Both the position numbers and the translations under genes were made by a program. A DNA stretch of 38,639 bases from Bacteriovoracaceae bacterium (lineage in GTDB: Bacteria > Bdellovibrionota > Bacteriovoracia > Bacteriovoracales > Bacteriovoracaceae): positions 1-38,639 of the forward strand of contig CANFNL010000005.1 of NCBI GenBank assembly GCA_947448205.1, read 5' to 3'. Of the stretch, positions 28,244 through 37,620 are shown piece after piece; the first letter of the stretch is position 1; every line of letters begins with the position of its first letter. The notes under the pieces were generated by a model that saw only the letters and a program-made list of their open reading frames with translations, was not told the DNA's origin and ran no database searches.

Positions 28244-29167
28244 ATGAAAAAATCTATTGCGCTTTGTCTGTTTGCACTTACTGGCACACTTAACGCCTCT
28301 ACTATAAGACTTGCTAAAAATATTCAACCTAAATTGAGAACAAAGATTCAACGAGATATTAATTTACTCGATAGTTTTAAATTTGAAAGCAGCACTAATC
28401 CTAAAACTCTAAAAGTTATGGCTCTTAATGAGTTAAATGCTCAAACGGCATCAGAGTGGCTTAACAAAAGAGTGAATTATATCATTTCAGAAAATGCCTT
28501 TTCTAAATTCAACTTACTTATACAGAAAGTCATCTACAGCGAAAGAAGTGATATTGATTTTCCAAATGCTTTAATTATTCCGTATTCATTAAATAACAAA
28601 ACTGTAAATAATTCAAAAGCTGATGATAGCGAGGGCTCAACATTAATGTCTAATATCTCAACGGCACTTTATTTAAGAGGAAAAGAAGAAAGACAAATTT
28701 ATGGTTTGAAAATTCCAAGCGGCTTCTTGAGAGCTTCAGAAAAAGTAGCTGTCACTTCTCCCCGTGCAGGAATCATTCAAATTGGCGAGGGACTCTTTTC
28801 TCCAGAATTAGCAGTGAATCAAAAAAATCCTGATGCACTTGCCAATAGTATTTTCAGGCTTGGAGCTTTATTCCATGAAGCCCGACACTCAGATGGTAAC
28901 GGCCTAAGTCTTGGCTTTTTCCACACAATTTGCCCTGAAGATCATGATTACGCAGGCCAGCCTGCCTGTGATGAAAATCTCAATGGTCCCTACACCATAG
29001 GAGCACTAATGATAAGTGAGATGAGCAAAGCCTGTGAAGATACTTGCTCTGAAAAAGATAAGCAGACTCTTAAAATTTTAGTAGTTGATAATGCCAACAG
29101 AATATTAACTAAAACTCATAAAGGTGACTTAAGTCAAAACTGGGACCCGGCCCCAGAGAGTCTTTAA
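28244..29167 (+). CDS. Exported protein with HExxH (HEARH) putative zinc-metallopeptidase motif
   Basis: Signal peptide 'MKKSIALCLFALTGTLNAS'; 'GALFHEARHSDGNG'; ATG 28244 preferred over the track start GTG 28238. Confidence 0.65.
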   Translation: MKKSIALCLFALTGTLNASTIRLAKNIQPKLRTKIQRDINLLDSFKFESSTNPKTLKVMALNELNAQTASEWLNKRVNYIISENAFSKFNLLIQKVIYSERSDIDFPNALIIPYSLNNKTVNNSKADDSEGSTLMSNISTALYLRGKEERQIYGLKIPSGFLRASEKVAVTSPRAGIIQIGEGLFSPELAVNQKNPDALANSIFRLGALFHEARHSDGNGLSLGFFHTICPEDHDYAGQPACDENLNGPYTIGALMISEMSKACEDTCSEKDKQTLKILVVDNANRILTKTHKGDLSQNWDPAPESL

Positions 29168-29260
29168 AAAAACTAAAATCAGATTTTTTTACTAAAGTAT
29201 TTTAAATAGCCTACCGAAAAGCTTTCAAATGACTACTCTCTCATTTTTGGGGAAAGAACT

Positions 29261-29812
29261 ATGAAAGCTGCTTTAATTATTCCTGCTCTATTTTTATCAA
29301 GCTTTTCAATTCTCATGGCCAAGGATCTAAGTCCATTTGAAGAAGATTATATAACAAAACTTAATGAAGAATATAAAGAGGCTAATTCCAATCAAGAAAT
29401 GAAGGTCAATTACCTCACGAAGCTATTAGAGCATCAAAGAATATCTTATGAAGAAAAGATTTCTTTTATAGAAGGTGAATTGCTCAAAACAAAAGAGCGA
29501 CTTGTTGAAAAATCAATGAACCAAGAAAAAATTGAAGAATCAATGAAAGAAAAATACAATGCTGAAAACATTTTATTGAAAAAAGAGCTGGCATACAAAA
29601 CAAAATCTCTTTTAGAATATCAAAGACAAATTGAAAAAATGAAACCTTCTGAAGATCTAAAAAACATCATAAAACTCAATACAGAGCTTGCAGCAGAACT
29701 GAGAAAATCAGAAGACCAAATGGCATTTATCCAACTCAAACAAGTTGAAGAGATGCGAGCTAACAGGCTGCCAACTAATGCTAGATTGCCTGCTAGTGTA
29801 AAAGATAAATAA
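29261..29812 (+). CDS. Exported coiled-coil protein
   Basis: Signal peptide 'MKAALIIPALFLSSFSILMAK'; Lys/Glu-rich heptad-like remainder. Confidence 0.6.
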   Translation: MKAALIIPALFLSSFSILMAKDLSPFEEDYITKLNEEYKEANSNQEMKVNYLTKLLEHQRISYEEKISFIEGELLKTKERLVEKSMNQEKIEESMKEKYNAENILLKKELAYKTKSLLEYQRQIEKMKPSEDLKNIIKLNTELAAELRKSEDQMAFIQLKQVEEMRANRLPTNARLPASVKDK

Positions 29813-30045
29813 AAGTTGGATTCAATGCCTTTTAAAATTGTCACTTTTTAAGAAAATGCAACTGTTGAAAGCAGTCTTAAAAAGTTGTGCTAACTGCCTC
29901 TAAATTCTTAATTTTTCTTTTTTCTATAATCTGCCATTGAACCAATTCTTTAAATCTCTAAAATGAAGTCACATCAACTGAGATTTTGTCTGTTGCACGT
30001 TTGTCGTTTTAGAACAAAATCACTCAAAAAAAGAAAGAAATCACT

Positions 30046-30807
30046 ATGAGAACACTCTCAATTATGGCCTTTGCCAGTTTATTGATTCTTTGGGGTGCCT
30101 ACAAGCTTCTAAGAGATGATTCTGCACCTGTTGAAGAAAATGAGAAGGTGCTGCAATCATCAAAGGTTGGAAAAAAGAAAAATGAAGATGAAAATGAAAC
30201 ATTGCTATCAAAAAAGAAGCAAAGAGAGCTCGATAAAATTGGTGCCGTCATCAACGAAAACAATGTCGACATTGACCTCCAGACAAAAAATCAAATAAAA
30301 GCAGACAAAAAAGTTTATGACAATAATCAATCACTAAAAGAAAAGCAGGCTTTATTGGAAGAGAGCTTTATGGATAAAGCTAGCTCAGTGAAAGATATAA
30401 AACGCATACAAGATGAAATTGTTGAAATTAAAAATAAAATGAAATCAGAAGTTTTAAACACTGAAAAATGGGACCCAAAATTCATCTATTATCTTATGTT
30501 ACAAGAAAACTATACATTTTCTGAAATTAACTCGATTAAATCACTCGCGGAAAATGGATTAAGTGCCGAAGAGATAAATTATATTTCTGAATTAATTAAA
30601 GAAGACTCATTTATGGAAAGGATCCAGGCTTTTAAAAGTCAAACCGATGCCGGACGAGCAATTGCTTCAATCAAGAAAAAGCCAAAAGAAAAGGATGATT
30701 TCATCGATGATCCCACTTCTGAAGGGGGCAGTATGGAGTCAAAGTTAATAGAAATGAATTACAATCAAGAAGAAAAAGAGGAAATGGTTTATGGAAGCCA
30801 GCAATAA
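30046..30807 (+). CDS. Membrane-anchored coiled-coil protein of unknown function
   Basis: Single N-terminal hydrophobic helix followed by highly charged sequence. Confidence 0.6.
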   Translation: MRTLSIMAFASLLILWGAYKLLRDDSAPVEENEKVLQSSKVGKKKNEDENETLLSKKKQRELDKIGAVINENNVDIDLQTKNQIKADKKVYDNNQSLKEKQALLEESFMDKASSVKDIKRIQDEIVEIKNKMKSEVLNTEKWDPKFIYYLMLQENYTFSEINSIKSLAENGLSAEEINYISELIKEDSFMERIQAFKSQTDAGRAIASIKKKPKEKDDFIDDPTSEGGSMESKLIEMNYNQEEKEEMVYGSQQ

Positions 30808-30835
30808 ACGACCAAATAATAATTATGAGGGATCT

Positions 30836-31354
30836 ATGTCGACAATAAAAAAGAAAAATCCATTGGTAAGTTTATTTTTAGGAGAAAAAAAGTTTTTAAT
30901 AAATTCTGATTTTCAGATTCAGTTTATTGCCTCACTTTTATTGATATCTATAATATCGATGTCAATTATCTACTTGGCCAATGACTATTTCTTTCATTCC
31001 TATATTCAAAAAGGACAAGCTTTAAACTTACCTCCAGATCATCCATTTTTTTTAATGATTCATGAACAGAAAAAATTCATGACCAAAGTTTTTATTGCAG
31101 TTGCCATGAGCATTTCAACTCTTGCAACGATTTGGGGATTGTTTTACTCCCATAAAATTGCTGGTCCATTACATCGGCTTCAAAAATATTTCATTGCTGC
31201 AGCCGCTGAGAATTGCGAACTTAAAAATAAAATCTATTTTCGCGACAATGATTTTTTTCAAGAAGTGCCTGCTTCGATAAATCTCTATATAGATAGTCTT
31301 AACAATGATAAAGTTGAAGCTGAAAAAGAAGAAATAAATCAAAAAGCAGCTTAG
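30836..31354 (+). CDS. Two-TM membrane protein with HAMP-like segment and no output domain
   Basis: Hydrophobic segments 'IQFIASLLLISIISMSIIYLA' and 'VFIAVAMSISTLATIWGLFY' then 'SHKIAGPLHRLQKYF'; start ATG 30836 avoids overlap of the track start 30791. Confidence 0.65.
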   Translation: MSTIKKKNPLVSLFLGEKKFLINSDFQIQFIASLLLISIISMSIIYLANDYFFHSYIQKGQALNLPPDHPFFLMIHEQKKFMTKVFIAVAMSISTLATIWGLFYSHKIAGPLHRLQKYFIAAAAENCELKNKIYFRDNDFFQEVPASINLYIDSLNNDKVEAEKEEINQKAA

Positions 31355-31355
31355 T

Positions 31356-31763
31356 CTATTCGTGATACTCTTGAAAATTAGATTTTATATTTTCCAATTC
31401 AAAATCTTCGAAATACATTGATGGTGTCGTTCCCCATAAAGCTTGGGGCCAAGCACGATCATCTTCATAACGAGCCAGAACATGGATATGAAGTTGTTTA
31501 ACTATATTTCCAAGGGCTCCAATATTAATTTTATTTGGCTTATAATAATCCTTTAAAAAACAAGAGACAATAGTTACTTCCTCCATTAAAACACATTGCT
31601 CTTCATGGGTTAAATCCATAAGTTCTACCGCAGAAGATTTTCTTGGCACTAAAACAAACCAAGGATTTTCTTTATCATTTTTAACATAAAGTTTAGATAA
31701 TTCTAAATCGGCAATATGGAATGAGTTTTTTTCTAGTTCAGGATCAACGCTAAAATTATTCAT
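31356..31763 (-). CDS. HIT-family protein (QxHxH variant)
   Basis: 'IGALGNIVKQLHIHVLARYEDDRAWPQALWG'. Confidence 0.85.
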   Translation of the reverse strand: MNNFSVDPELEKNSFHIADLELSKLYVKNDKENPWFVLVPRKSSAVELMDLTHEEQCVLMEEVTIVSCFLKDYYKPNKINIGALGNIVKQLHIHVLARYEDDRAWPQALWGTTPSMYFEDFELENIKSNFQEYHE

Positions 31764-31781
31764 AACAATTTTTCCATTTTT

Positions 31782-32387
31782 TTAAGGTTGAAGTCGTTGA
31801 ACTATCCATTGCTGTAGTTGATTGCGTTCATAGAGAAAACGATCATTCAGTCTATTTTCACCATAGAGAAAAAATTCAAACTCATAAGGCTCTACAAGAT
31901 AGCCCCCCCAGTTTTTTGGAAGTGGAATTGGCATATCCCTAAAATGCTCTTTGACTTCATTAAACTTCGCCATGAGAGCTTCCTTGTCAATAATACTTGC
32001 ACTTTGGCTCGAGCAATAGGAGGCAATTTGACTTTCTCGGTCTCTGGTCTGAAAATAACTTTCGGAATCAGCGACACTCATCTTTGTCGCCTTCCCCTGA
32101 ATCTTGATCTGCTGTTGAGAATTATGCCAATAAAAATTTAGTGCAACCTCAGGATTATGATCTAAATCATGGGACTTTTGACTTGTATAATTAGTGTAGA
32201 AGACTATTTTTCCATCTGAGATACCCTTAAATAAAAGAAATCTTGAGGTTGGACGATTTTTTTTAAGATCATAAGTAGCCACTGACATTGCCGTAGCATT
32301 TTGTTCAATTTTTTTTGCTTTTTCTAACCATTTATTGAAGCTTATGATCGGATCATCCGATAGGGAGTAAGTAATTAAGTTGTCCAT
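31782..32387 (-). CDS. pdxH: Pyridoxamine 5'-phosphate oxidase
   Basis: 'ATYDLKKNRPTSRFLLFKG...FYTNYTSQKSHDLDHNPEVALNFYW' and C-terminal 'NRLNDRFLYER'. Confidence 0.93.
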   Translation of the reverse strand: MDNLITYSLSDDPIISFNKWLEKAKKIEQNATAMSVATYDLKKNRPTSRFLLFKGISDGKIVFYTNYTSQKSHDLDHNPEVALNFYWHNSQQQIKIQGKATKMSVADSESYFQTRDRESQIASYCSSQSASIIDKEALMAKFNEVKEHFRDMPIPLPKNWGGYLVEPYEFEFFLYGENRLNDRFLYERNQLQQWIVQRLQP

Positions 32388-32480
32388 GCTAAAACCTTTA
32401 ATATAAAAAAGTAAAGAAAGCGCTTAGTTACTATAAATCTTTTCAACCTAACCTTGAAAGAAGAAAATGAGTAGATAACT

Positions 32481-32879
32481 ATGAAAAAATTAAAAATTCT
32501 TATTGTTGACGATGAAGAGATGATTCAAGAGCTTTATGAAATGATTTTAGAAACTGAATTTGACTGTCAATTTCTTAAGGCTAAAAGTGGCGATGAAGCC
32601 ATCGAAAAATTAAAAGAGCATTGTGAAATTGATTTAGTTATTTCAGATTACAATATGCCCATGGGCAATGGAGGTAAAGTTTATCTCTTTAACAAAGCGC
32701 AGAACAACATTCCCTTCTTTTTATTTTCTGGTGGAGAGCTGACAGATTACAAAGAATTTAATGATTTTAAATCAGTAAATAAGGATAATAGATTTTTCAG
32801 TAAACCATTCAACGATAAAGAATTTATAAGTGCTGTCGCTCAGATAGCTGAGTATAAAAACCTCAAAAAAGTAGCCTAA
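32481..32879 (+). CDS. Single-domain response regulator
   Basis: 'ILIVDDEEMIQELYEM', 'DLVISDYNMPMGNGG', 'FSKPF'. Confidence 0.9.
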   Translation: MKKLKILIVDDEEMIQELYEMILETEFDCQFLKAKSGDEAIEKLKEHCEIDLVISDYNMPMGNGGKVYLFNKAQNNIPFFLFSGGELTDYKEFNDFKSVNKDNRFFSKPFNDKEFISAVAQIAEYKNLKKVA

Positions 32880-34033
32880 GGAATTAGGCGCTCAAGGCAC
32901 ATTAGTGTTTCAAAATGACTTGTATAAGGAAACATATCAAAAAGTTCTAGGTTTTTAATTTGATAATGTTTTTTTAAAACTTCAAAATCTCGGGCCATTG
33001 TTTCGGCATTACAACTTGAGTAGTAAATAAATTTAGAATTCATTTCAATCAAACTCTTCAGGATTGAATCATTAAGTCCTCTTCTAGGAGGATTAACCAG
33101 GACGGCTTCAAAATATTTGTGATTTGTCTTAAGATAAACCTCTACATCCATGTTCAAAAAGGTAATATTAGTTTTATTAAAAATATTGGAGTCTTTTGCA
33201 AACTCAATCGCATCACTAGAAATCTCAACTCCCGTTACATCTGGGCAGAAGCGAGAAGCATAAAATGAAAAGGCACCCACGCCACAATAGAGATCGATAA
33301 GTGAAGTGGGTTTATCATGCTTAATTTTTTGAGACAAAGAATTATAAAGTTTCATCGCAATGATTGGAGTAACTTGAAAAAAACTTCTTGTCCCTTGAGA
33401 GAGTCGAAACTCGTCAAACTGATGTGTAATCATTTTATCAGACGTTAACAGTACCTCTTCATCTCCTTCTAAAATAGCCTGGTGAATCGGCTGGATATTA
33501 GCAGTAACAACTTTTATACTAATTGAAAGTGTGATTAACTCCCCTGCCGCTTTTTTTAAGCGATCGAGAGATTCTCTAGAACGTAAAACAAATCGCACTA
33601 AAAACTCTGCCTGATCACCTTTCATGCTCTTTGAAATTAGCAGATACTTAAGCTCACCACTTTTATTTTTTATATCATAAGGAGGAATTTTATATTTTCC
33701 CAAAAGCATTTTTATTTGAGGAAGCAATTCATTTAAACCTTGAGTATGAAGCGGACAATTTTCAATATTAACAACAGAGCCATCCTTATTATAAAAGCCA
33801 AATTGAGAATTTTGATCGGATTCATCTCTAAAGACTGCAAGTTTAGCCTTAAATCGTGAACCAGTCGTTTTCTCCTCCAAGCCAAAAGTTTTATTGTCTT
33901 GATGAGCATACTCTGGTAGGAAATTTTTAAGTTTTTCCTTTTTCAGAATCAGGGTTTCATCGTAACTTAAATCTAAAAGTTTACAAGAACGACAAAGTGA
34001 ATTTTGAAAATAAGAACATTTCATTTGTTGCAA
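32876..34033 (-). CDS. rlmC: 23S rRNA (uracil-C5)-methyltransferase, RlmC/TrmA family
   Basis: N-terminal 'MKCSYFQNSLCRSCKLLD', 'KVVTANIQPIHQAILEGDEEV', 'LIDLYCGVGAFSFYAS', 'VLVNPPRRGLN', 'FIYYSSCNAETMARD'. Confidence 0.9.
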   Translation of the reverse strand: MQQMKCSYFQNSLCRSCKLLDLSYDETLILKKEKLKNFLPEYAHQDNKTFGLEEKTTGSRFKAKLAVFRDESDQNSQFGFYNKDGSVVNIENCPLHTQGLNELLPQIKMLLGKYKIPPYDIKNKSGELKYLLISKSMKGDQAEFLVRFVLRSRESLDRLKKAAGELITLSISIKVVTANIQPIHQAILEGDEEVLLTSDKMITHQFDEFRLSQGTRSFFQVTPIIAMKLYNSLSQKIKHDKPTSLIDLYCGVGAFSFYASRFCPDVTGVEISSDAIEFAKDSNIFNKTNITFLNMDVEVYLKTNHKYFEAVLVNPPRRGLNDSILKSLIEMNSKFIYYSSCNAETMARDFEVLKKHYQIKNLELFDMFPYTSHFETLMCLERLIP

Positions 34034-34097
34034 TATCAGATTAGTAAAATTATTGTTATTGAGAAGAATACTATCATAAATTTCTTATGAGGCTTAT

Positions 34098-34688
34098 ATG
34101 AAATATACCCTAATTGGCTCTTTTACCTCTCCCTATGCCAGAAAAATGCGAATACTACTATCAACTTTGGGCCCATTTGAATTTAAATCCATTAACTACT
34201 TAGAGCAAGCCGATAGTAATTTCCTAAAATCAATCAATCCTATCAACCAGATCCCAATTCTTTTAGTTGGAGACACTAAAATTTTTGACTCGAGAGTAAT
34301 TTATAACTACCTAGCAAAAACCCACCAATTAAAAGAGTTAACTCTTGAAGAAGAGAATAGACTTTCAGCTATTGATGCGGCAATGAATACCTCAATTAAT
34401 CTTTTTTCACTGCGCCGTGGAGGACTTGATTTAAATTCCGGAAATACTTATGTAGAACGCCAAAAAGAAAGAATTCCATTAATTTTAAATTATCTTAGTC
34501 CTTGGGTAAAAACTTTAAATTCAAAAGAGCCGGCTCACTGGAATTTTGTCACAATGTCACTTTATAGTTATTTATATTGGGGAGAATTCAGACAGATTTT
34601 AGATTTAAGCGAATTTCATGAAATGAGGCTATTTTTAGAAAACTTTAAAGACGCTCCTGGAGTAATTGAAACAACTCCACCTGCCTAA
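34098..34688 (+). CDS. Glutathione S-transferase family protein
   Basis: 'MKYTLIGSFTSPYARKMRILLSTLG...INPINQIPILLVGDTKIFDSRVIYNYL'. Confidence 0.85.
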   Translation: MKYTLIGSFTSPYARKMRILLSTLGPFEFKSINYLEQADSNFLKSINPINQIPILLVGDTKIFDSRVIYNYLAKTHQLKELTLEEENRLSAIDAAMNTSINLFSLRRGGLDLNSGNTYVERQKERIPLILNYLSPWVKTLNSKEPAHWNFVTMSLYSYLYWGEFRQILDLSEFHEMRLFLENFKDAPGVIETTPPA

Positions 34689-35989
34689 GAAGCTTTTTTG
34701 ATAATCCCAGTTTCACTTGATTTTTTTCCAGGTACAAGGCCATCAATTTTCATATTATCTAGAAAGTGTGAGAAGGTCATCCACATTACCAAACCATTGA
34801 GGTCTCGGATTTGAGGAGGTAAGTATTTTGGAAGGTCGATAACTCCCATTTGATGGTAATCAAACAAAACTGGAATATCTTCCAGTGCAACTTTGCCCGC
34901 AAATAAAAAGGGAATCAAATCTGCTCTGCCATCTTTCACTGAAGCTCGCATAAAATTATAAGTCATCACGAAGCCTTTTAAATAGGCAATGTCCTTGGTA
35001 AAAGGAGTTCCACCCTCAAGACTGGCACCTCTAAAAATTCTTCCAGCATTACGTATGGCCTGCCTATCAGTTTGATTTTTCCCTCTGTAGTAATCAATAA
35101 CCTCTAAGAGATTTGCCCCCTCTTCGGCCATCTGAGCAGCGATCAAACGATCGTTAAGCCGCTTGGCCCTTCCAGGAATAAGCGCACAAGTTAAAAATTC
35201 CATCATCACGGCAAGGCCTTCTTGAGTGACTGTGGAGCAAGGAGGACCCTTAGAGAGCCATTTCGCATAAGGCTGATTTTGACCATTAATCGTTGTTCCT
35301 AAGTGAACGCGACCTTCATGAACCTCAAAAACATCAAGATCTCTCTGAGAAAACATAACACCTTTTTTTATTTTTATATAATCTGACCCTGCTGAGGCAT
35401 CTGAGATAATTCCATCAGAGAGCTTAACTTTTATATTTTCACTAACAAAATAATTCCCTAATCGAATTTTTAGCTCCTCAACGACCATCTCTGCTGTGAG
35501 ATTTTTTTCATAAATATCACCGAATCTGGATTCTTCTAAGGATGTAAGCAGACTATTTAGAGAATGCGAAAGATCTGAGAGTTTAGTTTTTCCATCATTG
35601 CATAATTCGGAAGGACTGCCATATAGTTTTTTTGAGTAGTCGTAGAAGACATGAGTTCCACGGTTCATGAGCATTCTGACAACATCTTCATATTGAATGC
35701 AATTTCTAATGAGAATTGCTGCTAAAGGATCTTGATCTCCTAGCTCATTAGTGATTTTCAGACGTAGGTCTCTAAACTCTTGAAGTTTTTTGGAAGTATC
35801 AAATTTAAGTGGTTTGAGTTTGTAATCGATAACCGGTAGTTCTTTAAAATTACTTTTTAGCAAACCTTCTTCAATTTCATCTCCCCATTTAACTGAGTCT
35901 AAAATTTGAATAGGCTTTTGAGCAAAATTTAAGAGCAATGAGAGTTCTAAAATTTTGTTTTTATATTTTAGATTTTTCAAGGGACTCAT
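34685..35989 (-). CDS. DUF1704/MATCAP-like 'QEGLA-motif' putative metallocarboxypeptidase
   Basis: 'EVHEGRVHLGTTINGQNQP' (HExxxH) and 'TVTQEGLAVMMEFL'. Confidence 0.85.
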   Translation of the reverse strand: MSPLKNLKYKNKILELSLLLNFAQKPIQILDSVKWGDEIEEGLLKSNFKELPVIDYKLKPLKFDTSKKLQEFRDLRLKITNELGDQDPLAAILIRNCIQYEDVVRMLMNRGTHVFYDYSKKLYGSPSELCNDGKTKLSDLSHSLNSLLTSLEESRFGDIYEKNLTAEMVVEELKIRLGNYFVSENIKVKLSDGIISDASAGSDYIKIKKGVMFSQRDLDVFEVHEGRVHLGTTINGQNQPYAKWLSKGPPCSTVTQEGLAVMMEFLTCALIPGRAKRLNDRLIAAQMAEEGANLLEVIDYYRGKNQTDRQAIRNAGRIFRGASLEGGTPFTKDIAYLKGFVMTYNFMRASVKDGRADLIPFLFAGKVALEDIPVLFDYHQMGVIDLPKYLPPQIRDLNGLVMWMTFSHFLDNMKIDGLVPGKKSSETGIIKKAS

Positions 35990-36098
35990 CCTTCAATAGA
36001 TTCGATAAATTGAATTTTTCATTGTAGACTTATCGGCCAAGACAGCGATAAACTTGAGTAAAACAATGGGTTTTCCCGACCTTAACTTCAACTAACTA

Positions 36099-37001
36099 AT
36101 GAAAAATAGGCAAGGCTCCTATAAGAAACTGCTCTTTTCTCCAAGCTCACTTGCAGCTCATGGGGAATACTTGCGACTTAATCTAGAAGAATTAATAAAA
36201 TTAAAGCTAACAGCTTTTGAATTCACAACACTCTACATTATTCTTTTTTTAAGACTTAAACATCCAAAAAATTGGCTCCAACCAAAAAGTAAATCAGAAA
36301 CAAATAATGAAAGATTGATTCTCGACTATATTCCTCATACATTTGCTCTATCCCCATGGGAAAAAGAAAAATTAGCTGGGCTGAGCACCCTTGATCTTTT
36401 TACTTCTCATAATCTAAAGGCCATTCCACTAGCAATTAATAAAACAATGATTCATTGGATTACAGGACAATGGAAAATAGAAATGCTCGAGCATATCCCA
36501 TCGCCTCGAGAGCTGCTTGAGTTGCAAGTAAAGAACACTCGTTGTATGACAGTAACAACCAATCCTAAAAAAATTGATAAACTGGTTTTAGAAAGTAGAG
36601 ATCCACTCAGTTTTGTACTTCACGATCTTATGCACGCAGAGCAATTTTTTAGCCAAGCCGACTCCCTTAGAGGACAATTAGGATTTTATCGCTTAATTAA
36701 AACTATTTATGATCAACCAGATTTAAAAAATATGCTCAAAAATAGCCCAGACTTTAAAAAAGAGTTTGAATACGTCACTTCCGATATGAATGCTTATGTA
36801 ATCCACCTCTTTAAATGTTTAAAATCGGCTATAATGAGGGTGGATTTAGATAATAATTTTTTTAACCAAATTCTGATTTGGTGGAATATGAGCGAAGCTG
36901 AAATTCACTCCTCCCATCAACTTAATACCCCCTATTTTTCTTCTAATGACGAGGTTATTTTAAAAAAATTTTTTGAAAAAAATCAGGAGATTCTAAGCTA
37001 A
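36099..37001 (+). CDS. Hypothetical protein with HDLMHAE motif
   Basis: 300 aa ORF, 'FVLHDLMHAEQFFSQADSLRGQLGF'; stop overlaps next ATG (TAATG). Confidence 0.6.
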   Translation: MKNRQGSYKKLLFSPSSLAAHGEYLRLNLEELIKLKLTAFEFTTLYIILFLRLKHPKNWLQPKSKSETNNERLILDYIPHTFALSPWEKEKLAGLSTLDLFTSHNLKAIPLAINKTMIHWITGQWKIEMLEHIPSPRELLELQVKNTRCMTVTTNPKKIDKLVLESRDPLSFVLHDLMHAEQFFSQADSLRGQLGFYRLIKTIYDQPDLKNMLKNSPDFKKEFEYVTSDMNAYVIHLFKCLKSAIMRVDLDNNFFNQILIWWNMSEAEIHSSHQLNTPYFSSNDEVILKKFFEKNQEILS

Positions 37002-37579
37002 TGCATAATAAAAAAAACATACTTATCATTAATGGAAGTTTAGGAGGCCCTACGGGAAACACCTCGGTCCTTATCAAAAAAATAATAGAGCTCATTGATG
37101 ATAAGCAATTTAGTGTTGAAATAATACATCTAACTGTTGAATTAATCGACCTCGAAAAGCGACTAAAAAAAGCTGATGGCTTTATTTTTACCTCAGGAAC
37201 TTATTGGGATAGCTGGGGTAGTCCAATGCAAAAATTCTTAGAAGAGTGCACCCAATTTGAAGCTAGTGATATTTTGCTATTTAAACCTGCTGCAGTTATA
37301 ATTACGATGCATTCTGTTGGGGGGAAAAGTGTTTTATCTCGACTGCAAGGAGTACTTAATACTCTCGGACTGGTACTTCCTCCAATGAGTGGTCTCGTCT
37401 ATTCCTTAAGCACGCACTTAGCACTTGAGAATTATTCAGTTATAGATTTTCACGATGACTTTTGGAGTATAGAAGATATATCAGTCGTTGTTCATAATTT
37501 AATAACAATTTTAAAAAAAGAATCTTGCTTTCTTTCATGGCCAGTTGATCGCAAAGATCCAAAGCGTAGGTGGCTTTAA
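37001..37579 (+). CDS. Flavodoxin-fold NAD(P)H-dependent FMN oxidoreductase
   Basis: 'NILIINGSLGGPTGNTSVLIKKI' and 'ADGFIFTSGTYWDSWGSPMQKFLE'. Confidence 0.82.
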   Translation: MHNKKNILIINGSLGGPTGNTSVLIKKIIELIDDKQFSVEIIHLTVELIDLEKRLKKADGFIFTSGTYWDSWGSPMQKFLEECTQFEASDILLFKPAAVIITMHSVGGKSVLSRLQGVLNTLGLVLPPMSGLVYSLSTHLALENYSVIDFHDDFWSIEDISVVVHNLITILKKESCFLSWPVDRKDPKRRWL

Positions 37580-37620
37580 AGAAGGATTAATGATATAAAA
37601 AATTATCAAGGGGCATTTAA

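Noticed and set aside
36030-36051. TTATCG/CGATAA inverted repeat upstream of 36099
   Set aside because: 6-bp arms in AT-rich intergenic DNA; could be chance.
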